DNA of 64,000 nt from Erwinia sp. OLFS4 (GCF_002752165.1 NZ_MOMB01000049.1:62001-126000), one strand, 5' to 3'. Positions 53,500 through 63,218 are shown, counted from the first letter of the stretch. Notes: generated from the letters alone by a model not told the origin. Translations and numbers: made by a program.

Positions 53500-53829
53500 C
53501 TAGCCGGTTGCGCGAAGCTGAATCCTGTCACCTGACTGCGTGCTGCAAGCCTGTGAAAGCATCTGCCAGAATTCGCCACCGCTGCGGTTGCAAATCCACT
53601 TTTCCCCTTTTAGATCATAGTGATAACCACCGGAGCGGCTAGCCAGCCAGATCTGATGCAGGGGTTCCTGTTTGTTGATAATGATTTTGCTGCCGTTAGC
53701 AAAGCTAAGCGTCATGACGCCGGCGTGAATCTGATAGTCGATATCGGCATCGCCCTGATAGTGGTCGAGCTGTTCTTCAACACTGAGCATCAGGTTTTCC
53801 GCCAGCTGGTGAAATTCGCTGTCATTCAT
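53500..53829 (-). CDS. cyaY: Frataxin-like protein CyaY
   Basis: CyaY is the bacterial frataxin, an iron-binding regulator of Fe-S cluster assembly by IscS. I use the ATG at 53829, giving 109 residues starting [15 protein letters not shown]; a reading from 53847 (MRLITT...) is longer than the family. The acidic first helix ([16 protein letters not shown]), the beta-sheet segment with [19 protein letters not shown] and the [18 protein letters not shown] core are diagnostic. It converges with cyaA, as in E. coli. Confidence 0.96.
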   Translation of the reverse strand: MNDSEFHQLAENLMLSVEEQLDHYQGDADIDYQIHAGVMTLSFANGSKIIINKQEPLHQIWLASRSGGYHYDLKGEKWICNRSGGEFWQMLSQACSTQSGDRIQLRATG

Positions 53830-54004
53830 GGTGGTAATCAGCCTCATTTTTTTCTTAGTATATCATGCAGGCGTACTTTGCCCAAGGGCGCAGGCGTCTT
53901 GCGACGATGATTAGCCCGATGGCAGATTACCTTTAACTATTGCTTTTCAACGTTCAGCTGCGATGATAGATAACCAGTATGGATTAACCACGAGCAGGAT
54001 CTGC

Positions 54005-54202
54005 ATGAAGACGACAATGTGCCGGGTGGCAATGGCGGCGGCGCTGTTTAGCCTGGCGGGCTGTGGATTAAAAGGCCCGCTTTATTTTCCAGCGGAAAAA
54101 CAGCCAGTACAACCCCAGCAACCGGCGGCAAAAAATGCTGCAGCGCAACGTAGTGCCGGTACCACCACCGGCGGCGGGGTGGATAACAAGGCCAGCCAGT
54201 AA
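54005..54202 (+). CDS. lptM: LptD maturation lipoprotein LptM (YifL)
   Basis: This is the small lipoprotein that assists oxidative maturation of LptD in the outer membrane. I use the ATG at 54005, which has AGGA at about six bases; a reading from 53963 adds 14 residues without a ribosome site. The 65-residue precursor has a signal peptide with the lipobox LAGC ([20 protein letters not shown]) followed by GLKGPLYFP, the strongly conserved LptM motif, and then a low-complexity Gln/Pro/Ala/Gly tail. It is 28 bp upstream of dapF, as in E. coli. Confidence 0.93.
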   Translation: MKTTMCRVAMAAALFSLAGCGLKGPLYFPAEKQPVQPQQPAAKNAAAQRSAGTTTGGGVDNKASQ

Positions 54203-54230
54203 TCCGGTCCCGGACCGGCGGAGCAGGAAC

Positions 54231-55055
54231 ATGCAGTTTTCGAAAATGCACGGCCTCGGCAATGATTTTATGGTTGTTGACGCTGTTACTCAGAACGTCT
54301 ATTTTTCGCCGGAGCTGATACGCCGTCTGGCCGATCGCCATTGTGGGGTCGGTTTTGATCAATTACTGATCGTCGAGCCCCCTTACGATCCTGAACTGGA
54401 TTTCCACTACCGTATTTTTAATGCCGATGGTAGTGAAGTTGCGCAATGCGGTAATGGTGCCCGCTGCTTTGCCCGTTTTGTTCGCCTTAAGGGGCTGACT
54501 AATAAGAACGATATTCGCGTGAGCACGCAGACTGGTCGCATGGTGCTGAGCGTCACGGAAAACGAACTGGTAAAGGTTAATATGGGGGAACCCAATTTTG
54601 ACCCGCAGCAGATACCCTTTCGTGCCAACAAAGCGGAAAACCTTTATCTGATGCGGGTTGCTGAGCAAACCATCATGGCTGGTGCGGTGTCGATGGGTAA
54701 TCCCCATTGCGTCATTCAGGTTGACAGTGTCAGGTCGGCGCAGGTTGAAACCCTGGGGCCGCTGCTGGAAAGTCATGAACGTTTCCCCGAGCGGGTAAAC
54801 GTTGGTTTTATGGAAATTGTTAATCGCGAGTTTATCCGTTTGCGGGTGTATGAGCGAGGAGCAGGTGAAACTCAGGCCTGCGGTAGCGGTGCTTGCGCCG
54901 CTGTAGCCGTGGGTATCCAGCAGACGCTGCTGGCTGAGAAAGTACGTGTCGATTTGCCAGGTGGGACGCTGCATATTGCCTGGAAAGGGCCCGGGCAACC
55001 GCTCTATATGACCGGGCCAGCCACTCACGTTTATGACGGATTTATTCATCTATGA
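54231..55055 (+). CDS. dapF: Diaminopimelate epimerase DapF
   Basis: DapF converts LL- to meso-diaminopimelate for lysine and peptidoglycan. The 274-residue protein (E. coli length) starts [18 protein letters not shown] with GGAGCAGGAAC before the ATG at 54231; an upstream reading from 54135 overlaps lptM and is rejected. The two catalytic cysteines lie in [13 protein letters not shown] and [16 protein letters not shown]. The 5' end of the lysine branch is independent of the neighbours, but the lptM-dapF-yigA-xerC-yigB-uvrD order is that of E. coli. It overlaps yigA by four bases. Confidence 0.98.
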   Translation: MQFSKMHGLGNDFMVVDAVTQNVYFSPELIRRLADRHCGVGFDQLLIVEPPYDPELDFHYRIFNADGSEVAQCGNGARCFARFVRLKGLTNKNDIRVSTQTGRMVLSVTENELVKVNMGEPNFDPQQIPFRANKAENLYLMRVAEQTIMAGAVSMGNPHCVIQVDSVRSAQVETLGPLLESHERFPERVNVGFMEIVNREFIRLRVYERGAGETQACGSGACAAVAVGIQQTLLAEKVRVDLPGGTLHIAWKGPGQPLYMTGPATHVYDGFIHL

Positions 55056-55756
55056 AAAACCCCGGAGAACAGACAGCCAGCGAATTTCAGCCGGACGATC
55101 AGGCTGTAAGCGACTATCTGCTACGCCACCCGGACTTCTTTATTCGCAATGCGCGTCAGGCCGAACAGATGGTTGTGCCTCATCCGATTAGAGGAACCGT
55201 CTCCCTGGTTGAATGGCAGCTTTCCCGCCAGCGTAAGCACATTGCTGAACTGGAAGAAGAGATCACGCTGTTAATGGAACAGGCACATGCTAACCAGCAG
55301 CTGTTCGATCGACTGCTGGCGTTACAACGTCGCCTGGCTTCGGCGCCCAGCCTGCAGGAAATGCTCAACCGGCTGCATCGCTGGGCGCGGGATTTAGGCC
55401 TGGCAGGCGCGAATATTCGTTTGTTCAGCGATCGCTGGCGTCTGGGGGCCCCTTCTGATTTTACCCAGCTGGCGTTGTCGCCACAGGCGTTCGAACCGGT
55501 ACGTATTCAGCGTTTTGGCAAGCAACAACATTATCTGGGTAGCCTGAATGGCCCGGAGTTGTTGCAGTTACTGCCGCAGGCAAAAGCTATCGGCTCGGTG
55601 GCGATGTCGCTAATGGGGGAACAGGGTGAACTCGGTGTGCTGATTTTCAGCAGCCGTGATGCACAACACTACCAGACCGGCATGGGGACGGTATTACTGC
55701 AGCATCTGAGCGCAATGATGCCTGATTTGTTATTGCGTTGGGTTGAACAGGTATGA
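55052..55756 (+). CDS. yigA: DUF484 family protein YigA
   Basis: The 234-residue protein of the DUF484 family starts within the dapF stop (ATGA). It has the N-terminal [34 protein letters not shown], a helical [39 protein letters not shown] coiled-coil part, and a GAF-like C-terminal half with [33 protein letters not shown]. Its biochemical role is unknown. It is encoded with xerC, which hints at a role near chromosome dimer resolution, but that rests on context only. Confidence 0.95.
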   Translation: MKNPGEQTASEFQPDDQAVSDYLLRHPDFFIRNARQAEQMVVPHPIRGTVSLVEWQLSRQRKHIAELEEEITLLMEQAHANQQLFDRLLALQRRLASAPSLQEMLNRLHRWARDLGLAGANIRLFSDRWRLGAPSDFTQLALSPQAFEPVRIQRFGKQQHYLGSLNGPELLQLLPQAKAIGSVAMSLMGEQGELGVLIFSSRDAQHYQTGMGTVLLQHLSAMMPDLLLRWVEQV

Positions 55757-56661
55757 ATAGCGCTTCGACGTTGCTGCCGGCCGTCGAAAACTTTCTGCGT
55801 TATCTTAAGGTCGAACGCCAGTTAAGCCCGCTGACGCAGCAAAACTACCGTCGTCAGCTGCTGGCTATCATCACGCTTGCCAGCGAAATGGGCGTGACGC
55901 AGTGGCCACAGCTGGATGCTGCACGCGTGCGGGCACTGGCTGCCCGCAGCCGACGCCAGGGGTTGCAGGCGTCGAGCCTGGCGCTGCGCTTATCGGCACT
56001 GCGTAGTTTCCTCGACTGGCTGGTGCGACAGGGCGAGCTGAAAGCCAATCCGGCAAAAAGCGTCACCACGCCTGGAACGGCACGCCATCTGCCAAAAAAT
56101 ATGGATGTTGATGAAGTTAATCAGTTACTTAATATCGATTTGAACGATCCACTTTCGGTCCGCGACCGGACGATGCTGGAAGTCATGTATGGGGCAGGAC
56201 TTCGTCTCTCAGAACTGATTGGTATCGATACCGGCCATCTTGATCTGGCCATGGGTGCAGTCTGGGTGATGGGTAAAGGCAGCAAAGAACGCCGTCTGCC
56301 GGTTGGCGCAACGGCGGTCAGCTGGCTTAAACGCTGGCTGGAAATGCGTGAACTGCTGGCACCGGAGGATAACGCGCTGTTTTTGTCGAAAAACGGCAGC
56401 CGGCTTTCTGCACGCAGCGTACAGAAGCGTTTTGCGCAATGGGGAGTCAGGCAGGGAGTCAGTAGCCATATTCATCCGCATAAACTGCGCCATTCTTTTG
56501 CCACCCATATGCTGGAATCAAGTGGTGATTTGCGTGCGGTTCAGGAGTTACTGGGCCACGCTAATCTGACCACTACCCAAATCTATACGCATTTAGACTT
56601 TCAGCACCTGGCGGCGGTTTACGATGCAGCCCATCCGAGGGCAAAACGAGGAAAATCCTGA
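55753..56661 (+). CDS. xerC: Site-specific tyrosine recombinase XerC
   Basis: XerC, with XerD, resolves chromosome dimers at dif and plasmid multimers. The 302-residue protein has the N-terminal SAM-like core-binding domain ([24 protein letters not shown]) and a C-terminal catalytic domain with all residues: Arg in [10 protein letters not shown], Lys in [12 protein letters not shown], His and Arg in [14 protein letters not shown], His in [13 protein letters not shown] and Tyr in QIYTH. Start overlaps the yigA stop and its stop overlaps the yigB start by one base (TGATG). Order dapF-yigA-xerC-yigB-uvrD is conserved with E. coli. Confidence 0.97.
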   Translation: MNSASTLLPAVENFLRYLKVERQLSPLTQQNYRRQLLAIITLASEMGVTQWPQLDAARVRALAARSRRQGLQASSLALRLSALRSFLDWLVRQGELKANPAKSVTTPGTARHLPKNMDVDEVNQLLNIDLNDPLSVRDRTMLEVMYGAGLRLSELIGIDTGHLDLAMGAVWVMGKGSKERRLPVGATAVSWLKRWLEMRELLAPEDNALFLSKNGSRLSARSVQKRFAQWGVRQGVSSHIHPHKLRHSFATHMLESSGDLRAVQELLGHANLTTTQIYTHLDFQHLAAVYDAAHPRAKRGKS

Positions 56662-57377
56662 TGCGCTTTTATCGCCCGCTGCGCCCTGTTGCCGCGATCA
56701 CCTTCGATCTTGATGATACGCTTTATGACAATGGGCCGGTGATCCGTAAAACCACCACAGAATCACACGCCGCATTGCAGGCCTGGCATCCCAATATGCA
56801 GGATTTCAGCGTCGATGCTTATCAGGAAATACGTGACCAGTTACTGGCTGAAGACCCGGAAATCTACCATGACGTCACCGAATGGCGGCGGCGTGCGGTG
56901 GTGCGAGCGATGACGACGAAGGGATTAACCGCCGATCAGGCTGAGACCGGTGCAGCTGACGTTATGTCGGTGTTTGCCCGCTGGCGCAGTGAAGTAGAGA
57001 TACCGGCAGAAACCCATACTACCCTGGCCGCGCTATCACAGCGTTTTCCGCTGGTGGCAATCACCAATGGTAATGCCGATCCGGCGCGTTTTGGTCTCGA
57101 ATCCTATTTTCAGTTTGTACTGCGTGCCGGTCCGGACGGCAGGGCAAAGCCTTATCAGGATATGTACCAGAGCGCGGCGCGGCGCCTCGGCCTGTCGCCA
57201 CCACAAATCCTGCATGTCGGGGACGATCTGACCACCGATGTTGCCGGCGCTGTTAATAGTGGTCTGCAGGCCTGCTGGATCAATTCTGGTGGGGGAAATC
57301 TGATGAAGATTGCCGATGCGCGTCTGCTGCCCACCCTTGAAATCAGCCGGCTGTCAGCGCTGACTGCATTGATATAA
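56661..57377 (+). CDS. yigB: HAD-family phosphatase YigB (FMN/ARPP phosphatase)
   Basis: YigB hydrolyses 5-amino-6-(5-phospho-D-ribitylamino)uracil and FMN, contributing to riboflavin synthesis. The 238-residue HAD protein begins [33 protein letters not shown] holds the catalytic Asp pair. The Thr/Ser motif is in ITNGNADP, the Lys in RAKPYQDMY, and the C-terminal acidic motif in HVGDDLTTDVAGA. The helical cap lies between motifs I and II (about residues 20-105). It overlaps xerC, and uvrD follows after a 108-bp gap that carries a LexA-like site. Confidence 0.95.
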   Translation: MRFYRPLRPVAAITFDLDDTLYDNGPVIRKTTTESHAALQAWHPNMQDFSVDAYQEIRDQLLAEDPEIYHDVTEWRRRAVVRAMTTKGLTADQAETGAADVMSVFARWRSEVEIPAETHTTLAALSQRFPLVAITNGNADPARFGLESYFQFVLRAGPDGRAKPYQDMYQSAARRLGLSPPQILHVGDDLTTDVAGAVNSGLQACWINSGGGNLMKIADARLLPTLEISRLSALTALI

Positions 57378-57433
57378 ATGCAGTCGTGCGGCGTAATTGA
57401 CGTGACATATGCGCGCGGGCGGGATAAAGTTTA

Positions 57434-57449
57434 GTGGATATATATCCAG
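57434..57449 (+). promoter_or_regulatory. Degenerate LexA (SOS) box upstream of uvrD
   Basis: GTG-GATATATATC-CAG is a near-palindrome where the consensus is CTG-N10-CAG. The right half is intact; the left half has G instead of C at its first base. It lies 36 bp upstream of the uvrD ATG, where E. coli uvrD has a LexA box. Confidence 0.6.
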
Positions 57450-57485
57450 TGATGCGGCGGATGCTGCGCAACTCTGATGGTGCTT

Positions 57486-59648
57486 ATGGACGTTTCTGAC
57501 CTGCTTAACAGCCTTAACGATAAACAACGTGAAGCCGTCGCAGCGCCGCGCAGTAATATGCTGGTGCTGGCCGGGGCAGGCAGTGGTAAAACCCGTGTGC
57601 TGGTACATCGTATCGCCTGGTTACTGTCGGTAGAAAACAACTCACCCTATTCAGTGATGGCGGTAACCTTTACCAACAAAGCCGCGGCGGAAATGCGCCA
57701 TCGTATTGAACAGCTGATAGGTACCAGCCAGGGGGGGATGTGGATTGGCACTTTCCACGGGCTGGCGCACCGTTTGTTACGGGCCCATCATCCGGATGCC
57801 GGTTTACCGCAGGATTTCCAGATTCTGGACAGCGAGGATCAGCTGCGTTTGCTAAAACGCCTGATCAAAGCAATGAACCTGGATGAAAAGCAATGGCCAG
57901 CGCGTCAGGCAATGTGGTACATCAATGGCAAAAAAGATGAGGGACTGCGCCCTGATCATATCGAAAGTTATGGTAATCCGATTGAACAAACCTGGCTGCG
58001 CATTTATCAGGCCTATCAGGAAGCCTGCGATCGTGCCGGGCTGGTGGACTTTGCCGAATTACTGTTGCGCGCCCATGAACTCTGGCTGACCAGACCCCAT
58101 ATTCTTAATCATTATCGCGAACGCTTCACCAATATTCTGGTGGACGAATTTCAGGACACCAACAGCATTCAGTATGCCTGGATCCGCCTGCTGGCGGGCG
58201 AAAGCGGCAAGGTAACTATTGTCGGCGATGACGACCAGTCAATTTACGGCTGGCGCGGTGCCCAGGTGGAAAATATTCAACGTTTTCTCAACGATTTTCC
58301 CGGCGCACAAACTATCCGCCTTGAGCAAAATTATCGCTCTACCAGTAATATTCTTACCGCTGCAAATGCCCTGATTGCCAATAATCACGGCCGGTTAGGC
58401 AAAGAATTATGGACCGATGGCAGCGACGGGGAACCGATCGCCCTTTACTGTGCCTTTAACGAACTGGACGAAGCGCGTTTTGTCGTAAACCGTATAAAAG
58501 TGTGGATGGAAAATGGCGGGGCACTTAACGACTGCGCCATTCTTTACCGCAGTAACGCCCAGTCGCGCGTACTGGAGGAAGCGTTGTTGCAAACCAGTTT
58601 GCCTTATCGCATTTACGGTGGCATGCGCTTCTTCGAACGTCAGGAAATTAAAGATGCCCTGGCCTACCTGCGTCTGATTTCCAACCGAAATGATGATGCC
58701 GCTTTCGAACGCGTGGTCAATACGCCGACACGCGGTATTGGCGATCGCACTCTTGACGTTGTGCGGCAGGCCTCGCGCGATCGTGGCGTGACGCTCTGGC
58801 AGGCGACCCGCGCATTATTGCAGGAAAAAGTGCTGGCGGGTCGTGCGGCGTCGGCGCTGCAACGCTTTTGCGAACTGGTCGATGCGCTGGCAGAAGATAC
58901 TGCAGCATTGCCGCTGCACGTGCAGACCGATCGGGTTATCAAGGATTCCGGATTATGGTTGATGTACGAAGAGGAAAAAGGCGAAAAGGGTCAGGCGCGT
59001 ATTGAAAACTTAGAGGAGCTGGTTAACGCTACCCGCCAGTTCAGCTATAAGGACGAAGATCAGGACCTGATGCCGTTACAGGCCTTTCTCTCCCATGCGG
59101 CACTTGAAGCCGGTGAGGGGCAGGCCGATAAATGGCAGGATGCGGTACAGCTGATGACGCTGCATGCGGCCAAAGGGTTGGAGTTTAAGCAGGTGTTTAT
59201 CGTCGGTATGGAAGAGGGTATGTTTCCCAGCCAGCTATCACTGGAAGAAGGGGGACGACTGGAAGAAGAACGCCGGCTTGCTTATGTGGGCGTCACCCGC
59301 GCTATGCAGAAGCTGACGCTGACCTACGCTGAAACTCGCCGGCTGTATGGCAAAGAGGTTTATCATCGTCCTTCACGGTTTATTGGCGAGCTGCCGGAGT
59401 CCTGTGTGGAAGAGGTGCGTCTGCGTGCCAGCGTCAGCCGGCCGGTCAGCCATCAGCGCATGGGAACGCCGCTGACACAAAATGACAGCGGTTTTACCCT
59501 TGGTCAGCGGGTGCGTCACGCCAAATTTGGCGAAGGCACCATTATCAATCTTGAAGGCAGCGGCGACCATAGCCGGCTGCAGGTGGCGTTTCAGGGCCAG
59601 GGCATTAAGTGGCTGGTGGCCGCTTACGCCAGGCTGGAAACGGTATAA
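57486..59648 (+). CDS. uvrD: DNA helicase II UvrD
   Basis: UvrD is the 3'-5' helicase of nucleotide-excision and mismatch repair. The 720-residue protein (E. coli length) starts MDVSDLLNSLNDKQREAVAAP at 57486; the ATG at 57477 adds three residues and is less likely. Superfamily-1 motifs follow in order: Q-motif, Walker A LAGAGSGKTRVLVHRIA, motif Ia TFTNKAAAEM, motif II ILVDEFQDTN, motif III VGDDDQSIYGWRGA, motif IV RLEQNYRSTSNI, motif V LMTLHAAKGLEF, motif VI YVGVTRAMQKLTL. The C-terminal Tudor-like part ends VRHAKFGEGTIINLEGSGDHSRLQVAFQ. A LexA-like site lies upstream, so SOS induction is possible but perhaps weak. Confidence 0.98.
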   Translation: MDVSDLLNSLNDKQREAVAAPRSNMLVLAGAGSGKTRVLVHRIAWLLSVENNSPYSVMAVTFTNKAAAEMRHRIEQLIGTSQGGMWIGTFHGLAHRLLRAHHPDAGLPQDFQILDSEDQLRLLKRLIKAMNLDEKQWPARQAMWYINGKKDEGLRPDHIESYGNPIEQTWLRIYQAYQEACDRAGLVDFAELLLRAHELWLTRPHILNHYRERFTNILVDEFQDTNSIQYAWIRLLAGESGKVTIVGDDDQSIYGWRGAQVENIQRFLNDFPGAQTIRLEQNYRSTSNILTAANALIANNHGRLGKELWTDGSDGEPIALYCAFNELDEARFVVNRIKVWMENGGALNDCAILYRSNAQSRVLEEALLQTSLPYRIYGGMRFFERQEIKDALAYLRLISNRNDDAAFERVVNTPTRGIGDRTLDVVRQASRDRGVTLWQATRALLQEKVLAGRAASALQRFCELVDALAEDTAALPLHVQTDRVIKDSGLWLMYEEEKGEKGQARIENLEELVNATRQFSYKDEDQDLMPLQAFLSHAALEAGEGQADKWQDAVQLMTLHAAKGLEFKQVFIVGMEEGMFPSQLSLEEGGRLEEERRLAYVGVTRAMQKLTLTYAETRRLYGKEVYHRPSRFIGELPESCVEEVRLRASVSRPVSHQRMGTPLTQNDSGFTLGQRVRHAKFGEGTIINLEGSGDHSRLQVAFQGQGIKWLVAAYARLETV

Positions 59649-59654
59649 ATTGCC

Positions 59655-60137
59655 TCAGCTATTCTGCTCACTGAATCGCTGACCGACCGTGGCATGACGG
59701 TACCAGTTAATGACTTCGCTGACGCCGGCTTCGCCTTCAGGTGGTGCCCAGCGCTGGCAATGTTCTTCGCTCAGCGCCAGATACGGGCCCTGTTTCACTT
59801 CAAAAATCACCCCGCCATTATCCAGTGACAGTACTGCATGCCAGACGCCAGCGGGAATTTCAATCAGCCGGGTTTCTTCACCCAGTACGGTACGTTGCAA
59901 TACGCTGCCATCCGGATTAAACAGCAATACCACAAAACGGCCGCTCAGCGGCGTCAGGACTTCCCAGGTTTGCAGATGACGATGCGGACGAATGTAGGTG
60001 TCCGGCTCCATGGCAATCGCCAGGCGCTGAACCGGATCATCAAGTTTGCCGTGCAGGTTGAGATTGCTGCGTAAACGCGCCGCACCGGCTGCCTGTTGGC
60101 TCAGGGTGGCTAAATCATGGCGGGTTATCTGTTTCAT
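59655..60137 (-). CDS. WbuC-family cupin metalloprotein
   Basis: The 160-residue cytoplasmic protein has the cupin fold and belongs to the WbuC-like group often found near polysaccharide genes. The pattern is KQITRHDLATLSQQAAGAARLRSNLNLH, then IRPHRHLQTWEVLTPLSGRFVVLLF, where His residues in PHRH and the following E are the expected metal ligands. The C-terminal region is HAVLSLDNGGVIFEVKQGPY. I use the ATG at 60137 (MKQITRH), which matches family starts better than 60149; neither has a strong ribosome site. Its physiological role is unknown. It converges closely with uvrD, and in E. coli no such gene occupies this position. Confidence 0.8.
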   Translation of the reverse strand: MKQITRHDLATLSQQAAGAARLRSNLNLHGKLDDPVQRLAIAMEPDTYIRPHRHLQTWEVLTPLSGRFVVLLFNPDGSVLQRTVLGEETRLIEIPAGVWHAVLSLDNGGVIFEVKQGPYLALSEEHCQRWAPPEGEAGVSEVINWYRHATVGQRFSEQNS

Positions 60138-60400
60138 ACAAGGGTCCATTGCGTCAGTATCGTCAGAAAGAGGCTAACATAGCAGAAATTTATCAGATAA
60201 GGGGCGTCACGCTGCGATTAATTGCCGGCGGCGCTGTGGGTAAAAACGCCGGCATGTTAGATCGCAAAAAGTGGTTGGATGGGACAGGTTAATGAATAAT
60301 CAGCCTTTCTCCGCAGTGGCGGTTGACGATGATTTCATCCCGGCGTAACATGCGCGCACCATTATCCTGAGAGGACAATTGCCTTGGACACACCCAGTAG

Positions 60401-60568
60401 ATGCTGGCTCAACCACCTGGTCAACAGGTGCAACCCCTAAGGCTACCCTCTTACGCTGATAGCCTTAGGGGTTGTCGGCGACCGTTTTTCCGTCGCTCTG
60501 AGTCCGCACTACATACTGAGCGAAACGACCGTTTCCCCCGGTGTTCAAGCGTAAAACCCCCTCTGTGA
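60401..60568 (+). CDS. corL: CorL-like upstream ORF in the corA leader
   Basis: A 55-codon ORF starts with ATG at 60401 and ends 21 bp before corA. The product begins MLAQPPGQQVQPLRLPSYAD and is rich in Pro, Arg and Ser, unlike a folded protein. In Salmonella, translation of the corL leader ORF controls Rho-dependent termination before corA in response to Mg2+. A perfect 15-bp stem (60431-60445 with 60460-60474, CAACCCCTAAGGCTA and its complement) lies inside this ORF, so translation could melt it. The ribosome site is weak (no clear GGAG in 60385-60400), which makes the start uncertain. A preceding 60150-60400 stretch holds no other supported gene. Confidence 0.6.
   Translation: MLAQPPGQQVQPLRLPSYADSLRGCRRPFFRRSESALHTERNDRFPRCSSVKPPL
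60431..60474 (+). promoter_or_regulatory. 15-bp perfect stem-loop in the corA leader
   Basis: CAACCCCTAAGGCTA at 60431-60445 is exactly complementary to TAGCCTTAGGGGTTG at 60460-60474, with a 14-base loop. It lies about 115 bp upstream of corA and inside the CorL-like ORF. No T-tract follows, so it is likely a leader control element rather than a terminator. Confidence 0.75.
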
Positions 60569-60589
60569 CCATGAGCTGGGAGTACTGCA

Positions 60590-61543
60590 ATGCTGAGCGC
60601 TTTTAAACTGGACAACAGCCGTCTGACTCGCCTGGAACTGGATGAACAGCCGGGTGATTTACAACTCTCTGTCTGGGTGGACTTAATCGAACCCCAGGAT
60701 GATGAGCGGGATCTGGTGCAAAACCAGCTTGGGCAAAGCCTGGCGACGCGTATTGAACTGGAGGATATCGAAGCTTCTGCGCGTTTCTTTGAAGATGAAG
60801 ATGGCCTGCATATTCACTCCTTTTTCTTTTATGAAGATGCCGAAGACCACGCCGGCAATAGTACGGTCGCCTTTACTGTCCGTGAGGGCCGGCTTTACAC
60901 GTTGCGTGAGCGTGAGTTGCCGGCTTTCCGGCTTTACCGGATGCGTGCCCGCGCTCAGGCGATGATTGATGGTAACGCTTTTGAACTGCTGCTGGACCTG
61001 TTTGAAACCAAAATTGAACAGCTGGCCGATGAAATTGAAAGCATTTATACCGCGCTGGAGAAACTGAGCCGGGTATTGATGGAAGGCCATCAGGGGGATG
61101 AATTTGATGAGGCGCTGGCGCGCCTTGCCGGCCTGGAGGATATTGGCTGGAAAGTCCGTCTTTGTCTGATGGATACCCAGCGGGCACTGAATTTTCTGAT
61201 ACGTAAGGCCCGTTTGCCGACCAATCAGCTGGAGCAGGCGCGTGAAGTCCTGCGCGATATCGAATCGCTGTTACCCCATAATGAATCGCTGTTTCAGAAG
61301 GTGAACTTTCTGATGCAGGCTGCGATGGGCTTTATCAGCATCGAACAGAACCGTATTATTAAGATTTTCTCCGTGGTGTCGGTGGTATTTCTGCCTCCGA
61401 CGTTGGTGGCTTCCAGCTATGGCATGAACTTCGACTTTATGCCGGAACTGCACTGGAGTTTTGGCTATCCTGGTGCCATTTCACTGATGATCCTCGCCGG
61501 GCTGGCACCTTACCTGTATTTCAAACGGCGTAACTGGTTATGA
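60590..61543 (+). CDS. corA: Magnesium/cobalt transporter CorA
   Basis: CorA is the pentameric constitutive Mg2+ channel of the inner membrane. The 317-residue protein has a large cytoplasmic alpha/beta funnel and long helix ([46 protein letters not shown], then [21 protein letters not shown]) and two C-terminal membrane helices. Between them the GMN selectivity motif stands in [13 protein letters not shown]. The C-terminus is KRRNWL, a basic anchor. GGGAGTACTGCA before the ATG gives a ribosome site. The yigF and yigG genes that follow corA in E. coli are absent; rarD follows directly and converges. Confidence 0.97.
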   Translation: MLSAFKLDNSRLTRLELDEQPGDLQLSVWVDLIEPQDDERDLVQNQLGQSLATRIELEDIEASARFFEDEDGLHIHSFFFYEDAEDHAGNSTVAFTVREGRLYTLRERELPAFRLYRMRARAQAMIDGNAFELLLDLFETKIEQLADEIESIYTALEKLSRVLMEGHQGDEFDEALARLAGLEDIGWKVRLCLMDTQRALNFLIRKARLPTNQLEQAREVLRDIESLLPHNESLFQKVNFLMQAAMGFISIEQNRIIKIFSVVSVVFLPPTLVASSYGMNFDFMPELHWSFGYPGAISLMILAGLAPYLYFKRRNWL

Positions 61544-61561
61544 AACATGCTGGCGCAGCGT

Positions 61562-62461
61562 TTATACCCGGCGTTGCCGGGTACGGCGCATTGCCAGCAT
61601 TGCATCAAGGATAAACAGGGCCAGGGCGCTCCAGATAAAGGCAAAAGTGATGGCTTTATCCTGGCTGAGGGTTTCGCCGTAAAACATAACTGCCAGTAAA
61701 AACATCAGCGTCGGCCCCAGATACTGAAAAAAGCCGACGGTGGATAAGCGTAAGCGCGCGCAGGCAGCAGTAAACAAGAGCAGCGGAATTGTGGTGACAA
61801 TGCCCGCCGCTACCAGTAACAGGTTTAGTGTCAGGGGGTTCTGGTCAAGATGGCTGGTTGGGCTGTCGGCGAAGCAGAACAAATAGATGGCCGAAGGGAT
61901 CAGCAGCCAGCTGGTTTCCAGCAGCATTCCGGTCTGGGCATCCACCGCCAGCTGCTTCCTTATCAGACCGTAGAAGGAAAAACTCAGGGCCAGCCCAAGA
62001 GAAATCCAGGGAACCGATCCAAACTTCCACAGCTGGATAAACACGCCGCAGCCGGCCAGTATCACCGCCAGCCATTGCAAACGCCGGAAACGCTCACCTA
62101 AAAACATCATGCCTATCAACACGTTAACCAGCGGATTGATAAAATATCCGAGGCTTGACTCCAGGATATGGTGGTTATTAACCGCCCAGATAAATAATAG
62201 CCAGTTGCCGCCAATGGTGACGGCAGTCACTCCCAGTAACAGCACTTTGCGCGGCTGGCGCAAAACGGTGCGGACCCGGGACCAGCTGCGGCTGATACTC
62301 AGCAGTATCAGCATAAAAAAGAATGACCAGATAACCCGGTGAGTCATGATTTCATCGGCGGCAACCTGCTGGATAGTTTTGAAATAGGCAGGGGCGATGC
62401 CCCAGATAAAATAAGCGCCAAGTGCAAACAGAATACCCTGGCGGGTTTGTCGTGTGTCCAT
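61562..62461 (-). CDS. rarD: EamA-family transporter RarD
   Basis: RarD is a 299-residue inner-membrane protein with ten membrane helices in two EamA halves, the DMT superfamily. It starts MDTRQTRQGILFALGAYFIWGIAPAYFKTIQQV, contains IWAVNNHHILESSLGYFINPLVNVLIGMMFLGER, and has the second-half FFQYLGPTLMFLLAVMFYGETLSQDKAITFAFIWSALALF. In E. coli it was linked to chloramphenicol resistance on overexpression; the native substrate is unknown. The C-terminus is basic (MRRTRQRRV). It converges with corA (18-bp gap) and follows yigI in the same direction, as in E. coli. Confidence 0.94.
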   Translation of the reverse strand: MDTRQTRQGILFALGAYFIWGIAPAYFKTIQQVAADEIMTHRVIWSFFFMLILLSISRSWSRVRTVLRQPRKVLLLGVTAVTIGGNWLLFIWAVNNHHILESSLGYFINPLVNVLIGMMFLGERFRRLQWLAVILAGCGVFIQLWKFGSVPWISLGLALSFSFYGLIRKQLAVDAQTGMLLETSWLLIPSAIYLFCFADSPTSHLDQNPLTLNLLLVAAGIVTTIPLLLFTAACARLRLSTVGFFQYLGPTLMFLLAVMFYGETLSQDKAITFAFIWSALALFILDAMLAMRRTRQRRV

Positions 62462-62561
62462 TGAGAAAACTCTTGTAAATCAGAGCCTGAGTCTAACCTT
62501 TGTTGCACTGATTAAACAACAGGTAAACAGATTATGTTGTCCGACGGTAGCCGCCACGCTA

Positions 62562-63032
62562 TCAGCCCACCATATAAGTTGCGGTGGCGCTGGCGATATG
62601 TACCCCGGCGTCGTTGTGCAGTTCCACCCGTGCCACCGACACTTTATTGCCAGCGCGCAGAAGGCTGCTGCTGGCAATAAAGTACTCGCCGCGCCCAGGG
62701 CGCAGGTAGTCAACCCGCAGATCGATGGTACCCATGCGGGCCAGACGCTGTTTTAACTCGTCTTCGTCAATATGTTCATAGCGGGTTAGGGCAGCGGTGA
62801 CGCATACCAGACCAGCCGCCACGTCAAGAACGGCGGCAATGGCGCCACCATGTAATATTTTTTGTGCCATGTTGCCAACCAGCATTGGCTGATTGGCTAT
62901 CTGTAATTCGGCGAAATGCGCTTCAAGGCGCAGTAATGTCATGCCCAGAGCCTGATTAAAGGGCATGTGATAAACAAAGATATCGCCAATCATCTGGCGG
63001 GCTTGCTGAGCACTGAGCAGATTGCCGGACAT
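62562..63032 (-). CDS. yigI: Acyl-CoA thioesterase YigI
   Basis: The 156-residue hotdog-fold protein resembles E. coli YigI, reported to hydrolyse medium- and long-chain acyl-CoA. The motif [17 protein letters not shown] carries the His-Gly-Gly and Asp of the PaaI/HGG-type thioesterase active site. The N-terminal [31 protein letters not shown] and the [34 protein letters not shown] strand order complete the fold. It has no signal or membrane segment. It is divergent from pldA, in a position conserved with E. coli, a lipid-related neighbourhood. Confidence 0.93.
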   Translation of the reverse strand: MSGNLLSAQQARQMIGDIFVYHMPFNQALGMTLLRLEAHFAELQIANQPMLVGNMAQKILHGGAIAAVLDVAAGLVCVTAALTRYEHIDEDELKQRLARMGTIDLRVDYLRPGRGEYFIASSSLLRAGNKVSVARVELHNDAGVHIASATATYMVG

Positions 63033-63218
63033 TGCAGCTTTTCCTTGCGGGCATGGAGGTAATTATGATGTTAATGATTGTGGCATTTTAGGCAGATGTC
63101 GCGGCGCTTTCCAGTTTCAGAAAACAGCGCTGATGAAACGGCAGGATTCTGTGTAGAATAGCCTGCTTTTTGATGACCTTGTTAATTATTTTGCAGCCAT
63201 TTTACTCTGGAGAGAATG

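Noticed and set aside
54363-55049. 228-codon minus-strand ORF covering dapF
   Set aside because: Antisense to a full-length DapF with both catalytic Cys motifs; no ribosome site or family similarity.
60292-60348. 18-residue ORF (MNNQPFSAVAVDDDFIPA) upstream of the corA leader
   Set aside because: Only a weak AGG ribosome site and no recognisable similarity; a chance ORF is likely.
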